From: a virus
DNA length: 55,059 nt
Virus record (IMG/VR): IMGVR_UViG_3300032322_000635
Location: 1 to 55,059 of that record
Direction: 5' to 3' (one strand)
Numbering within the stretch: the stretch's first letter is position 1; each line of letters begins with the position of its first letter. Below the pieces are notes generated by a model. It was not told where the DNA came from and made no database searches. It was given only the letters and a program-made list of their open reading frames with translations. The position numbers and the translations under genes were made by a program. Shown here one piece after another: positions 36,699-44,726 of the stretch.

Positions 36699-38119
36699 TG
36701 GCTGATCTATTTCAAGGTTCGCTACTACCCTCAACAACCACGACCACGTCGACGCAACAAACTGCGCCTGAGTTTTATACTAATTACTTACAAGACGTTG
36801 CAAATCTTGGACAAAATGCAGTTCAACAAGGTGGTGTAGCAGGTTTTAGCCCATTACAAACTCAAGCATTTAACATGGCTCCATCAACTGCGTTCTCAGG
36901 ACAGGGTGCAGCAACACAAGCCCAAGCTTTAACAAACGCAGCTGGCACAACATCAGCTCCAAGCATCATTAATGACTACATGAATCCATACACTGGCAAA
37001 GTGGTGGATGAAATGGCGCGTCTACAGCAACAAAACTTGCAACGTAATGTATTGCCAACAATTGCAGGCGGCGGCGTAGGCACAGGATCATTCGGATCAC
37101 GCAGACAACAACAAGCTTTAGGCCAATCTTTATCTGATATGCAAGCTAACCTTACTGGCCAACAATATGGTGCTTTAAATACTGGCTATCAAAACGCTAT
37201 GCAATCTGCACAAGCTGACTTAAACCGTCAATTACAAGCTGGCCAAGGTATGAGTAACGTTGCACAACAACAATATCAAATTGGCAGCGGCGGATTAAAT
37301 ACATTGTCTTCACTTGGTTCTTTACAGCAAGCTCAAGGCCAAAGACAACTTGATTATCCAATGGTGCAAGCACAAAACTATGCAAACTTATTGCAAGGCC
37401 TAAACATTCCTACTGGCCAAGTACAACAAACCGTAGCACCAGGACAGCAAGGTCAATACACTAACAGTCCATTATCACAAATTGCTGGTATAGGCTCATT
37501 ACTTGCTGCTATCTCTGGCACTGGCACAACCAATAGCACAAGTATTGTTAATGATCTCATAAACGCAATCAGAGGCACTTCATCAACTCCTGCAGCAACT
37601 CCTCCAGCAACTGGTAAAGAAGGCGGCAGTGTTGTTGGTTATGCAGACGGTGGAACGGTTGAGCCAATAGACATGCAAGGGATGACAAAGCCATACGACT
37701 TGAGTCAAGGTGGAACAGAGATGTTTGAAAATAACCCAGTAGACCCAATCGTGTATACAGGCGGCACTCCAAACTTTGATGAAACAACTGGTGAATATAT
37801 TAACCCAGAAGTCAAGCCTTTAAATCCTGAAGTCACAGATATGCCAGTAGCTATGCCAACAGAAGCTCCAACCGACATGCCTGTGCGCAATACAAATACA
37901 CCATTGCCATACGAAAGAACTAATACACCAACACAGCAAGGTAAAACAAACCCAAGATTTCCATTTAAAATAAGAGACTTTAGTAATATGAATTTAGCTC
38001 CTAGAAATCTTATTAAAAACCTTGATAGAGTTCGTAACAGACCACAACGTGTTGAGCGGCCACAAATGCCTAGACGACCTTTAGCTGGCCTTAATTTTAT
38101 GAATAGAGGAAAAAGATAA
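36698..38119 (+). CDS. internal virion / DNA ejection protein
   Basis: 473 aa. The N-terminal two thirds is Gln/Ala-rich and helical: GFSPLQTQAFNMAPSTAFSG, MNPYTGKVVDEMARLQQQNL, GTGSFGSRRQQQALGQSLSD, QNAMQSAQADLNRQLQAGQG. The 'SPLQ..A', 'NPYT..VVD' and 'GSFGSRRQ' boxes are typical of podovirus ejection proteins that travel into the cell ahead of the DNA. A KEGGSVVGYADGGTVEP motif near 306-322 is the same as in other virion proteins here, followed by an acidic Pro-rich part and a basic end. One-base overlap with both neighbours. Confidence 0.75.
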   Translation: MADLFQGSLLPSTTTTTSTQQTAPEFYTNYLQDVANLGQNAVQQGGVAGFSPLQTQAFNMAPSTAFSGQGAATQAQALTNAAGTTSAPSIINDYMNPYTGKVVDEMARLQQQNLQRNVLPTIAGGGVGTGSFGSRRQQQALGQSLSDMQANLTGQQYGALNTGYQNAMQSAQADLNRQLQAGQGMSNVAQQQYQIGSGGLNTLSSLGSLQQAQGQRQLDYPMVQAQNYANLLQGLNIPTGQVQQTVAPGQQGQYTNSPLSQIAGIGSLLAAISGTGTTNSTSIVNDLINAIRGTSSTPAATPPATGKEGGSVVGYADGGTVEPIDMQGMTKPYDLSQGGTEMFENNPVDPIVYTGGTPNFDETTGEYINPEVKPLNPEVTDMPVAMPTEAPTDMPVRNTNTPLPYERTNTPTQQGKTNPRFPFKIRDFSNMNLAPRNLIKNLDRVRNRPQRVERPQMPRRPLAGLNFMNRGKR

Positions 38120-39786
38120 TGGCTGAAGAATTTTTAGACGAACAACCTATGGGTGGATTAGGTTCAGTTCAGCCTGAAACCACAAAAAAAGAAGAGTTTG
38201 TTGAATCTCCAAAAGCTTCAGAATCAGAGAAGAAAATCTCTGCTGCTCAAAAACTTCGCGATCAAAATTTAAAATTAAATGCTCAGATTGAAAAGCTAAT
38301 GAGTAGTTTAGATAGTAGGAATACGTCTCCTATTAATGAAAAATTACTAGCACTGTCTGAGGGCTTTTTAGCTCCTACAAAAACTGGTGGATTTGGTGAG
38401 TCAGCTGGTGCAGCTGCTGGCAAATATAGAGAAGTTGCTGGCGAAGAGAGAAAACGTTTAACGGAAGCAGAAAAAACTAAACTTGACTTCATGATCCAAC
38501 AATATGGTTTAAGCCAAAAAGATTACGAGCTTCAAAAGAAAATTGAAGGTCAAGAATTCATGCGTGATTACTTTAATAAAGGCCAACCTGGCGGTAAAAT
38601 TAATACTGCTGCTACTGAAGCTACCGCTGCAAGTGGCGAACCTAGCTTACAAGACATGATAGGCAGAGGTCAGCCAACTGGTGGAATCAGAACTATCACT
38701 TTATCTGACATCGCTAACGCTCCTGAAGAAGCTAGACCAACACTTGAGAAGCTTTATGATAATCAACAAAATGCACTTAAAATTGGCCAAGGTGAATTTG
38801 GCGCAACTAAAACATTCTTACCAGTGCTTAACGAATCTACAGATACATTAACTGTTCAACAAGCACGTGAATTAAATGCGTTGAAAAATGCCACAAGAGG
38901 CATGCCTATAGATCAAAAAGAAAAATACTTTATGGAGTGGTACGCTGAGAACGGTCTCGTCAAAGGCCCTGCTAAGGGAGCTGCTCATCCATACGCTACA
39001 GAAGAAATTGAAACGCCAAAACAAAAAGAGAAGCGCTTGAAAATTTCAGAAGCTATAGACACGGAGCGCGGTAAAGAAACTGTCAAACGTCAAGCTGCAG
39101 ACATTACTGCATATAACGATGAAGCTAAGCTTGGTTCAAACATTGCTATTAGCGCTAAGCAAATGTATGACTATGCAAGCGATCCAAACTTAGAAGGCAT
39201 GTTTGGTTTACTAGCCAAGAAAGGCATGACAAACGCATTCTTTACAGCTATGAAAGAGCCAGTAAAAATTGGTAGCGTATCTATTGGCGTAGGTAACATT
39301 GAAGACGTTATTAGAACTGCTGGCGGTACAGACGAACAAATCGCGGCCGCAGCTGCATTCAAGAAACCAGCGTCAGAATCTGAATTAGCTTTCACACGTA
39401 TCTATCTTGCTAAACAAGGTGCTATTACAGAAGGCGAACGTGCAATTGTTAGAAACATCATGCCTAGCCTATCAGACCCAGCTAAGATTGTAAGACTTAA
39501 ATCTGAGTTAATGATTGCTAGAGCTCAATTTGATCAACAAAAAGCAGATTTGTTTAATTCTTATGTTAGACAGAATCCGTCTGCTACAGCGTTTGATTTT
39601 GAGCACGATGCAAGCTCACCATATAAATCATTACTTAAAAATTACGCTGAGCATACGGCTGAGATATCTAATGAATATATGCCAGGCGCTGTTAAAGATC
39701 CGCTCAAAGGTGTATCGTCAACAAAAGACAAGGCAAGAAAAGGCTCAAGCCTTTGGAATAAAGTACAAGAACAATACAAGGACTAA
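38119..39786 (+). CDS. internal virion protein (helical)
   Basis: 555 aa. A coiled-coil N-terminus (ASESEKKISAAQKLRDQNLK; NAQIEKLMSSLDSRNTSPIN) precedes a Glu/Lys/Ala-rich helical region and a more globular C-terminus (GNIEDVIRTAGGTDEQIAAA; FTRIYLAKQGAITEGERAIV; RAQFDQQKADLFNSYVRQNP). It sits between an ejection protein and the virion transglycosylase, the usual place of a third internal protein. No catalytic motif seen. Confidence 0.68.
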   Translation: MAEEFLDEQPMGGLGSVQPETTKKEEFVESPKASESEKKISAAQKLRDQNLKLNAQIEKLMSSLDSRNTSPINEKLLALSEGFLAPTKTGGFGESAGAAAGKYREVAGEERKRLTEAEKTKLDFMIQQYGLSQKDYELQKKIEGQEFMRDYFNKGQPGGKINTAATEATAASGEPSLQDMIGRGQPTGGIRTITLSDIANAPEEARPTLEKLYDNQQNALKIGQGEFGATKTFLPVLNESTDTLTVQQARELNALKNATRGMPIDQKEKYFMEWYAENGLVKGPAKGAAHPYATEEIETPKQKEKRLKISEAIDTERGKETVKRQAADITAYNDEAKLGSNIAISAKQMYDYASDPNLEGMFGLLAKKGMTNAFFTAMKEPVKIGSVSIGVGNIEDVIRTAGGTDEQIAAAAAFKKPASESELAFTRIYLAKQGAITEGERAIVRNIMPSLSDPAKIVRLKSELMIARAQFDQQKADLFNSYVRQNPSATAFDFEHDASSPYKSLLKNYAEHTAEISNEYMPGAVKDPLKGVSSTKDKARKGSSLWNKVQEQYKD

Positions 39787-39789
39787 GCC

Positions 39790-41064
39790 ATGGAAATGGA
39801 TTTCACCAAAGCAGATCTTACTGAAGATCAAATTGCTAATATTAAAAAGATTGGAGCCAAGGCCGAGGAATATGGCATTGACCCTGATTTAGCATTGGCT
39901 GTCGCTTGGAGAGAAAACCGTTTTACTATGGGTGCAGACTCACCTAAAGGTGCTATTGGCATTATGCAAGTTATGCCTGGCAACGCTAAAGGCCTTGGAG
40001 TTAAGGTTGAAGACTTACGCAATCCTGATATCAACATTGACGCTGGCATGAAAATATTGAGAGAAAATCTTGATATGTTTGATGGCAATGAAAGAGCTGC
40101 GCTTGTAGCGTATAACGCCAGCCCTAACACAGCAAAGCGTTACATGAAGAACAAAGAAAATCCCGATACAATTCCTGAAGAGACAAGAATATATTTAGAA
40201 GATATCCACTCTGTACGTCCATTGATTGCTGACGCAGAAGAAGAAGAGATGGAAGGCCCATCTTTTGAAAGGCCAACTGCATCAGCTGTAGAAAAACCAT
40301 CTTTTTCATCAGCGGAAGAAGAGGCTGCTTGGATAGCAGAACATCCTGGACTTGCTGGCGCAGGTGCTGGAGCTGCTTCAGGTATTGGAGAGAAGCTATA
40401 TAAGTACGGACAAGAATCTGTATCAAAAGCAAGGCCTGATATCATTTCTGACGAAGCTATGAAAGAAGCTATGAAAAGCACTAGTTCAGGTGATAAGTGG
40501 GCTAAAGCTATTGGTGGCCCAGGTGGACAAGATGTAACAACCGCCGCAAAAAACTTACAGCTAAGCAAGGGCCTAGAGGGCGGTGAGACCCTAACTAAAT
40601 CAGGCATCATATTACCTGCTGGAGAACAAGAAAAATTAGATGCTGAGCTTGCTAAAAAACAAGCTGAGCTTGAAGAAAGACTTACAACAAAAAGAGCCAA
40701 AGCAAGTAAATATTTAAAAGAAAAAGTGCCATTCTATGAAAAAGGCGTTGCAGCTGGTAAGGTTATGAGCAAGGGCGCAGCTAAGATTTTATCTAAACTA
40801 GCGCCAGTGTCTACAACCGCTACAGGCTTGATTGGTGGATCCCAGTTAGGTGAGTCAGCAGAAAGATTTAAACGTGGAGACATTAAAGGCGGATTGTTAT
40901 CAGGCGTGACAGGCGCAACTAATCTTATAGCTACACAACCATTCTTTCCAGTGGCCCGCGGAGCTGCAGGACTTGCATCTATACCACTAGATATTGCTGA
41001 TTATATGTACGACCCTGAACAATACAGCGTAGTCAAAGAATCCATCAAAAAGAAAAAAGATTAA
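39790..41064 (+). CDS. virion-associated lytic transglycosylase
   Basis: 424 aa. The N-terminal domain (about 12-140) is an SLT (lysozyme-like) fold: ALAVAWRENRF with catalytic Glu42, GAIGIMQVMPGNAKGLGV at 55-72, and AALVAYNASPNTAKRYM near 108-125. It cleaves the glycan strand of peptidoglycan so that DNA can pass during ejection. The C-terminal 280 aa are helical with an Ala/Gly-rich part (PGLAGAGAGAASGIGEKLYK) and a hydrophobic section near 350-395, possibly membrane-contacting. It is the last gene of the late block and its stop overlaps the convergent SprT-like gene by 4 bases. Confidence 0.85.
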   Translation: MEMDFTKADLTEDQIANIKKIGAKAEEYGIDPDLALAVAWRENRFTMGADSPKGAIGIMQVMPGNAKGLGVKVEDLRNPDINIDAGMKILRENLDMFDGNERAALVAYNASPNTAKRYMKNKENPDTIPEETRIYLEDIHSVRPLIADAEEEEMEGPSFERPTASAVEKPSFSSAEEEAAWIAEHPGLAGAGAGAASGIGEKLYKYGQESVSKARPDIISDEAMKEAMKSTSSGDKWAKAIGGPGGQDVTTAAKNLQLSKGLEGGETLTKSGIILPAGEQEKLDAELAKKQAELEERLTTKRAKASKYLKEKVPFYEKGVAAGKVMSKGAAKILSKLAPVSTTATGLIGGSQLGESAERFKRGDIKGGLLSGVTGATNLIATQPFFPVARGAAGLASIPLDIADYMYDPEQYSVVKESIKKKKD

Positions 41065-41405
41065 AGCTCTTTCGGATCATAGCCATAGATCGTGGCAATC
41101 TTATGAGTCCATTTCTTAAAAGTTTTATCATGCTTCTCATAATTGGCTTTGCCTTGGAGATAAAGCAGCATATGGACCATCTCATGGAGGATTGTCTTAC
41201 AGATATTGTCGAAGTGAGTTTGTCTTGCTAATGATATTGTAATGACGTGCGGGGAAGGTTGATACATACCCAGTATCTCAGGATCGTTCACTATAATCCA
41301 CTCTATCTGGGATGGGAGTGGCATCTGAATCTTATCAAACGGCGGCAGCTTACAGAACAATGCATACATTGCTTTTACATGCTCTATTGTGCCTAAGTTT
41401 GTCAT
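41061..41405 (-). CDS. SprT-like zinc metalloprotease
   Basis: 114 aa. The HEMVH box at 74-78 (H-E-x-x-H zinc motif), a third possible ligand His92 in KHDKTFKKW, and length near 110 aa fit the minimal SprT-like family. Related enzymes remove DNA-protein crosslinks or act in stress responses; a role on phage DNA is inference. It is the last gene of the leftward early block and converges on the late block with a 4-base overlap and no terminator between. Confidence 0.75.
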   Translation of the reverse strand: MTNLGTIEHVKAMYALFCKLPPFDKIQMPLPSQIEWIIVNDPEILGMYQPSPHVITISLARQTHFDNICKTILHEMVHMLLYLQGKANYEKHDKTFKKWTHKIATIYGYDPKEL

Positions 41406-41608
41406 GACTTAAATAATCTCCAATCGCTATTTGCACCAGGTTTAATTTTCTTGGGAAGCTTGATAAGCCCAAGGCTTTCTAATTCGTTAAGTCTAGCATT
41501 GTTTATACCACATGCGATAACAATTTTTTTGCGGTTGGTATTAGGGTATTTTTCCATATACTCTGTAATTTCTTGAATCAGTTCATCTTTTGATCTTTTT
41601 CTTGGCAT
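41402..41608 (-). CDS. small HTH-like DNA-binding protein
   Basis: 68 aa, basic. SKDELIQEITEYMEKYPNTN is followed by RKKIVIACGINNARLNELES and LGLIKLPKKIKPGANSDWRL; the middle part has the length and pattern of a helix-turn-helix (K-x-x-I-A-x-x-x-G-I-x-x-x-x-L). Likely a regulator or replication accessory. Its stop overlaps the start of the SprT-like gene by four bases. Confidence 0.6.
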   Translation of the reverse strand: MPRKRSKDELIQEITEYMEKYPNTNRKKIVIACGINNARLNELESLGLIKLPKKIKPGANSDWRLFKS

Positions 41609-41610
41609 AA

Positions 41611-41976
41611 TTAGTAGAAAATGTGGTTTTGGATAACTACTTTGGCTGGCTTGCTTTTAGCCCAAATAGGTTTAGGTTTGAGATTGACTTCATGAAAGTA
41701 GTAGGCTCCCTTAGAGGTGTCTTTGACTTTAAAATTTAGCACTTGATGCGCTATGTTTAAGAACGGTCGCAATTCCGCAGCGCTTCGTTCAGGTGGCTTA
41801 ATTTTACCATACCAAGAAAATTGATAAGGCCTACGCAGCTCCTTACAAATATTCTCAGGTTTAAACTCAGCCCTTCGATACAACACCATCATCACGGCCT
41901 GCTGGCCAATCAGTGGCTCACCTCTTGCTTCCATGTACCCGACCTGGGCCAGGCACACTAATGCTGCTTCTAACAT
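41611..41976 (-). CDS. SleB-type cell wall hydrolase (Hydrolase_2)
   Basis: 121 aa. YMEARGEPLIGQQAVMMVLY at 14-33 and RRPYQFSWY at 48-56 match the Hydrolase_2 family of lytic transglycosylases; the C-terminus (GAYYFHEVNLKPKPIW; VVIQNHIFY) completes the signature. The likely catalytic Glu is Glu16. No cleavable signal peptide is evident. A very strong ribosome site (TAAGGAGG) precedes it on the minus strand. It is a second soluble wall hydrolase, apart from the late endolysin, coded in the leftward early block. Confidence 0.82.
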   Translation of the reverse strand: MLEAALVCLAQVGYMEARGEPLIGQQAVMMVLYRRAEFKPENICKELRRPYQFSWYGKIKPPERSAAELRPFLNIAHQVLNFKVKDTSKGAYYFHEVNLKPKPIWAKSKPAKVVIQNHIFY

Positions 41977-42011
41977 ACTACCTCCTTACTAAAGTCTCTT
42001 TGCGTGAGAGA

Positions 42012-42236
42012 TTACTTGCGATCCTCCAAGAGCCTTGCGACGTCTCTATTAACCGACTTCACAATTTCCACGCAGCGAGCATGCTCTTCCAATCGAATGC
42101 GATCAGCTATGACCGCTTCAATCTTGTTAGCAAATTCCAGTACATCTAGTGACTCATCCGTTGGGTCTGTATACAAACCTTTAGGATCATTGTTCTTACA
42201 ATAGAAAAATATTTGTTTTACTAACTCTTCATTCAT
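42012..42236 (-). CDS. hypothetical protein
   Basis: 74 aa, acidic N-terminus and a helical C-terminus (VLEFANKIEAVIADRIRLEE; CVEIVKSVNRDVARLLEDRK). The end resembles short phage proteins with 'HARCVEIVKSV', often coded near recombination genes. Its start overlaps the stop of the preceding gene by 4 bases (ATGA on the minus strand). Function unknown. Confidence 0.78.
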   Translation of the reverse strand: MNEELVKQIFFYCKNNDPKGLYTDPTDESLDVLEFANKIEAVIADRIRLEEHARCVEIVKSVNRDVARLLEDRK

Positions 42237-42448
42237 TCTTGCTCTCTTTTCATTCTAAACAACTCCCAATTGATAACCACGTTACGGGCCAAGCCCTTTT
42301 GTGCCATCGTTTGGTAAGGGTTAAAATCGCTATGTAGAAACTCTTCAAACACATCGTGCTTAGCTAACTGCATTTCATGAAGGTCAGCTTCAGTTTGAGT
42401 TTCAAAAATCTTGCCATCTTTAGTTTTAAATGCGCTGATAATGTCCAT
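42233..42448 (-). CDS. hypothetical protein
   Basis: 71 aa when begun at the ATG at 42448, which leaves one base after the nuclease stop. A longer frame to 42538 would overlap the nuclease gene and looks false. Sequence MDIISAFKTKDGKIFETQTE and LHEMQLAKHDVFEEFLHSDF recalls a short phage family whose role is unknown ('KTKDGKxFETQxEA'). Confidence 0.72.
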   Translation of the reverse strand: MDIISAFKTKDGKIFETQTEADLHEMQLAKHDVFEEFLHSDFNPYQTMAQKGLARNVVINWELFRMKREQE

Positions 42449-42449
42449 A

Positions 42450-43277
42450 TTATTTATGTTTATTCTTAAGTTGCCAAAAATACAGAAGATGCGTAAACAT
42501 CTCCCACCCACGTTGCAAGTCTTCTTCAGACCATTCAATTATTTTACAAGGAACTGTTTTTTTGCCGTCAACTTCTAGCTCTTGCCTGGCTACAAAAATA
42601 TTGGCACAACGCGCATTAGGAATACCTAGCCCTACTCGGTATGCCGCTAACTGCATGAGATGATCTTCGTATGCTACCACATCTTTAGGGTCAGTAAAAT
42701 CTTTAGTTTTGACGTCAACCACAATCCCACCTTCTATGACTTCATTTGGTGCATGTAAGTCACATTTTCCAGCAAAACCTAATTCATGACCGAAAGATCG
42801 CTCAGCAACCCATCCAATTCTTCCATAATGAGCTTCTAACGCATTAACTGTACATTGGACATGGATAGGGTACCCAGGATGAGAAATGCCCTCAAAAAAC
42901 GATTCTATGGCTGCATGGATAGCCGTACCTTTATCAGCCGCATCTCGACCTTGTTGTTTAGAGTCAGAGATAATTCGGTCAATATAGACTTGCTCATCTT
43001 CGCCATGGCGTCTTGTTGAGGTTAAGGCTGCCATAAGTACCTGAGTTTGCATCCAGGCCACTAAAGCTGGCTTAGCCGCAACTCCAAGTATAGTAGTCAC
43101 AGACGGAACTAAGTCCATTGTGCGAGCGTCTCTTAAAGTTGTATTACGTTCTTTACCGTTCTTGCCAGTAATAGTGTACTGCGGTATGCCGTCTCGAGTG
43201 TACCAATGATTAGATTCTGAAGCTCTAACCTTTGGAGATTCAGATAAATACATAAAGCTCTTCTTTTCTTCAGTCAT
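42450..43277 (-). CDS. PD-(D/E)XK exonuclease (RecB/Cas4-like)
   Basis: 275 aa. The active site reads in order: GTAIHAAIESF (His121), FAGKCDLHAP (Asp173), GIVVDVKTKDF (Asp188-x-Lys190) and HLMQLAAYRVG (Gln209, Tyr213). No Cys cluster for a Cas4-type iron-sulphur centre is seen, so lambda-exonuclease-like or RecB-like phage recombination nuclease fits better. It lies beside the SSB and HNH genes in the leftward block, suggesting recombination or DNA end processing. No recombinase (annealing) partner was found. Confidence 0.82.
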   Translation of the reverse strand: MTEEKKSFMYLSESPKVRASESNHWYTRDGIPQYTITGKNGKERNTTLRDARTMDLVPSVTTILGVAAKPALVAWMQTQVLMAALTSTRRHGEDEQVYIDRIISDSKQQGRDAADKGTAIHAAIESFFEGISHPGYPIHVQCTVNALEAHYGRIGWVAERSFGHELGFAGKCDLHAPNEVIEGGIVVDVKTKDFTDPKDVVAYEDHLMQLAAYRVGLGIPNARCANIFVARQELEVDGKKTVPCKIIEWSEEDLQRGWEMFTHLLYFWQLKNKHK

Positions 43278-43533
43278 CTTTAAACTCCATATCTAGTTGA
43301 TCACTATCAGTGATGACATCATCAAACTCTGTATCTGTTGTGCCTCTACATATATGATGCATTGCATTCATTTGCACTTGGCCTTCATGCACATCTAATG
43401 CGCCGTCAAATATAAATCCACACCCTTTTAAAAAGAGTTCCATGTTCGCAATCACATCACTTAAGTCATCAGATTCAAACTCTAATTTATTTTTATAGCC
43501 GTCGTCTTTCATTTCTAATTTATACTTAACCAT
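43270..43533 (-). CDS. hypothetical acidic protein
   Basis: 87 aa, strongly acidic (ends DTEFDDVITDSDQLDMEFKDD in two pieces). LEFESDDLSDVIANMELFLK and GCGFIFDGALDVHE suggest a small alpha/beta fold. Overlaps the nuclease gene start by 8 bases, so probably co-translated with it. Function unknown. Confidence 0.75.
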   Translation of the reverse strand: MVKYKLEMKDDGYKNKLEFESDDLSDVIANMELFLKGCGFIFDGALDVHEGQVQMNAMHHICRGTTDTEFDDVITDSDQLDMEFKDD

Positions 43534-43542
43534 GATTATCCT

Positions 43543-44046
43543 TTATTTAAAGCGAGCGAATGAGCCGTGAAGATCAACTCTAGTTTTTTGTAAAAATTTA
43601 ATAGCAGATAGTTTGTCTTTAAATAATTTAACAATTGGAACATTGTCACGATAAATAGAAGCTCTGTAATAAATATAAACTTTGTTGTTTAACTTAACTT
43701 TTTGTATGCTCATGCCTTTGACGCCAGTTTTGTTATCTTTGTTTATACGCCTATTATGTTGATTTTGGCTTGGATTTGCTATGCGCAAATTTTTGATGTC
43801 ATTGTTTAATTTATTTCCATCAATGTGGTCAATCATTTTAGGAAGGTAGCCATGGTGGTACATCCAAATTACTCGATGGGCCATCGTTGTTCTGCCATTA
43901 ATAGACACTGCCAAATAACCAGCGCTATGCGGATGCTCAGCTTTGGCTCCCTTTTTCTTTCCATACTTTCCATCTTCTCTGTAAAACAAACTTCCATTTT
44001 GGTAATAAAACATCTCTTGCATTTTTTCTTGTGTTAATTGACTCAT
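43543..44046 (-). CDS. HNH homing-type endonuclease with AP2-like DNA-binding domain
   Basis: 167 aa. The HNH domain has MAHRVIWMYHHG at 55-66, DHIDGNKLNNDIKNLRIANP at 73-92 and QNQHNRR, all typical of free-standing phage HNH enzymes. Residues about 107-160 (TGVKGMSIQK, YYRASIYRDNVPIVKLFKDK) resemble the AP2 DNA-binding domain often attached. A mobile selfish gene that cuts DNA of related phages is the standard explanation. AT-rich (about 35 percent GC in my reading) compared with neighbours. Confidence 0.85.
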   Translation of the reverse strand: MSQLTQEKMQEMFYYQNGSLFYREDGKYGKKKGAKAEHPHSAGYLAVSINGRTTMAHRVIWMYHHGYLPKMIDHIDGNKLNNDIKNLRIANPSQNQHNRRINKDNKTGVKGMSIQKVKLNNKVYIYYRASIYRDNVPIVKLFKDKLSAIKFLQKTRVDLHGSFARFK

Positions 44047-44055
44047 ATGTATCTC

Positions 44056-44724
44056 CTATCCCTCTCTTAAAAATCGATGTAATTCTTTTGAATAAAATTC
44101 AATCTTTGCAGCTTCTTGAACTGAGTCATCTTTAAGGCCAATACGTGTATTATATTTTTCAATATTGCCACGTAAGAATCCTATGTATTGCTCAGGTGGA
44201 AACTTAGCTCTAATGTAATCAAGCATCTCAATCCCGCCCTGAGTGTAGTGAGGTGGGTGATTGATCATGTCAGGTTTAGGTTTTTCTTCTCTATCCAATT
44301 CGGCATGCCTTTCTCTATGATGATATTTACAAAGCCATACAACTTCTAAAGGTTTGTTATAGTCTTCATGATGTCCAACTACATGTTCGGTAGTGCCACA
44401 CTTCTCACAAGGCTGCCTAACTAACTCACCTTTTTGGATTGCATAAGCAACCTTTTGATGGGCCGTCTTCTTTAATTTATTTTCTGCGAGCCAAAACTTT
44501 TTATGTGGAGCTACTTGTTTGAAGGAAAGTAATTTCTTACCTTCCCTCCGTTCTTTGTAGTACGTTGACTTGCATGATATACAATAACTTTCCACACCAT
44601 CCCTAGTAAGAACATTTTTATAGAACTCATCTACTGACTTCTCTATTTTGCATCTAGTGCAAAACTTTGTAGACGCTAGTTTAAATGGCAATGGATCTTT
44701 TGCGTTATCTGCAATATTTTCCAT
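44056..44724 (-). CDS. HNH/zinc-ribbon domain fused to DUF3310
   Basis: 222 aa. Part 1 (20-55): zinc ribbon CTRCKIEKSVDEFY with a second pair CISCK (Cys22, 25, 48, 51). Part 2 (100-140): CEKCGTTEHVVGHHEDYNKP and WLCKYHHRERHAEL, an HNH-like metal centre with Cys106, 109, 132 and His118, 119, 135, 136. Part 3 (152-222): DMINHPPHYTQGGIEMLDYI and GNIEKYNTR, clearly DUF3310, usually a free-standing phage protein near nucleotide-metabolism genes. The fusion is unusual. Either the HNH element inserted in front of a resident DUF3310 gene, or it is a true two-domain enzyme. Confidence 0.8.
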   Translation of the reverse strand: MENIADNAKDPLPFKLASTKFCTRCKIEKSVDEFYKNVLTRDGVESYCISCKSTYYKERREGKKLLSFKQVAPHKKFWLAENKLKKTAHQKVAYAIQKGELVRQPCEKCGTTEHVVGHHEDYNKPLEVVWLCKYHHRERHAELDREEKPKPDMINHPPHYTQGGIEMLDYIRAKFPPEQYIGFLRGNIEKYNTRIGLKDDSVQEAAKIEFYSKELHRFLREG

Positions 44725-44726
44725 AG

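Noticed and set aside
40140-40700. 186-aa minus-strand frame opposite the transglycosylase
   Set aside because: Ser/Ala-rich shadow of a clear enzyme gene; no ribosome site.
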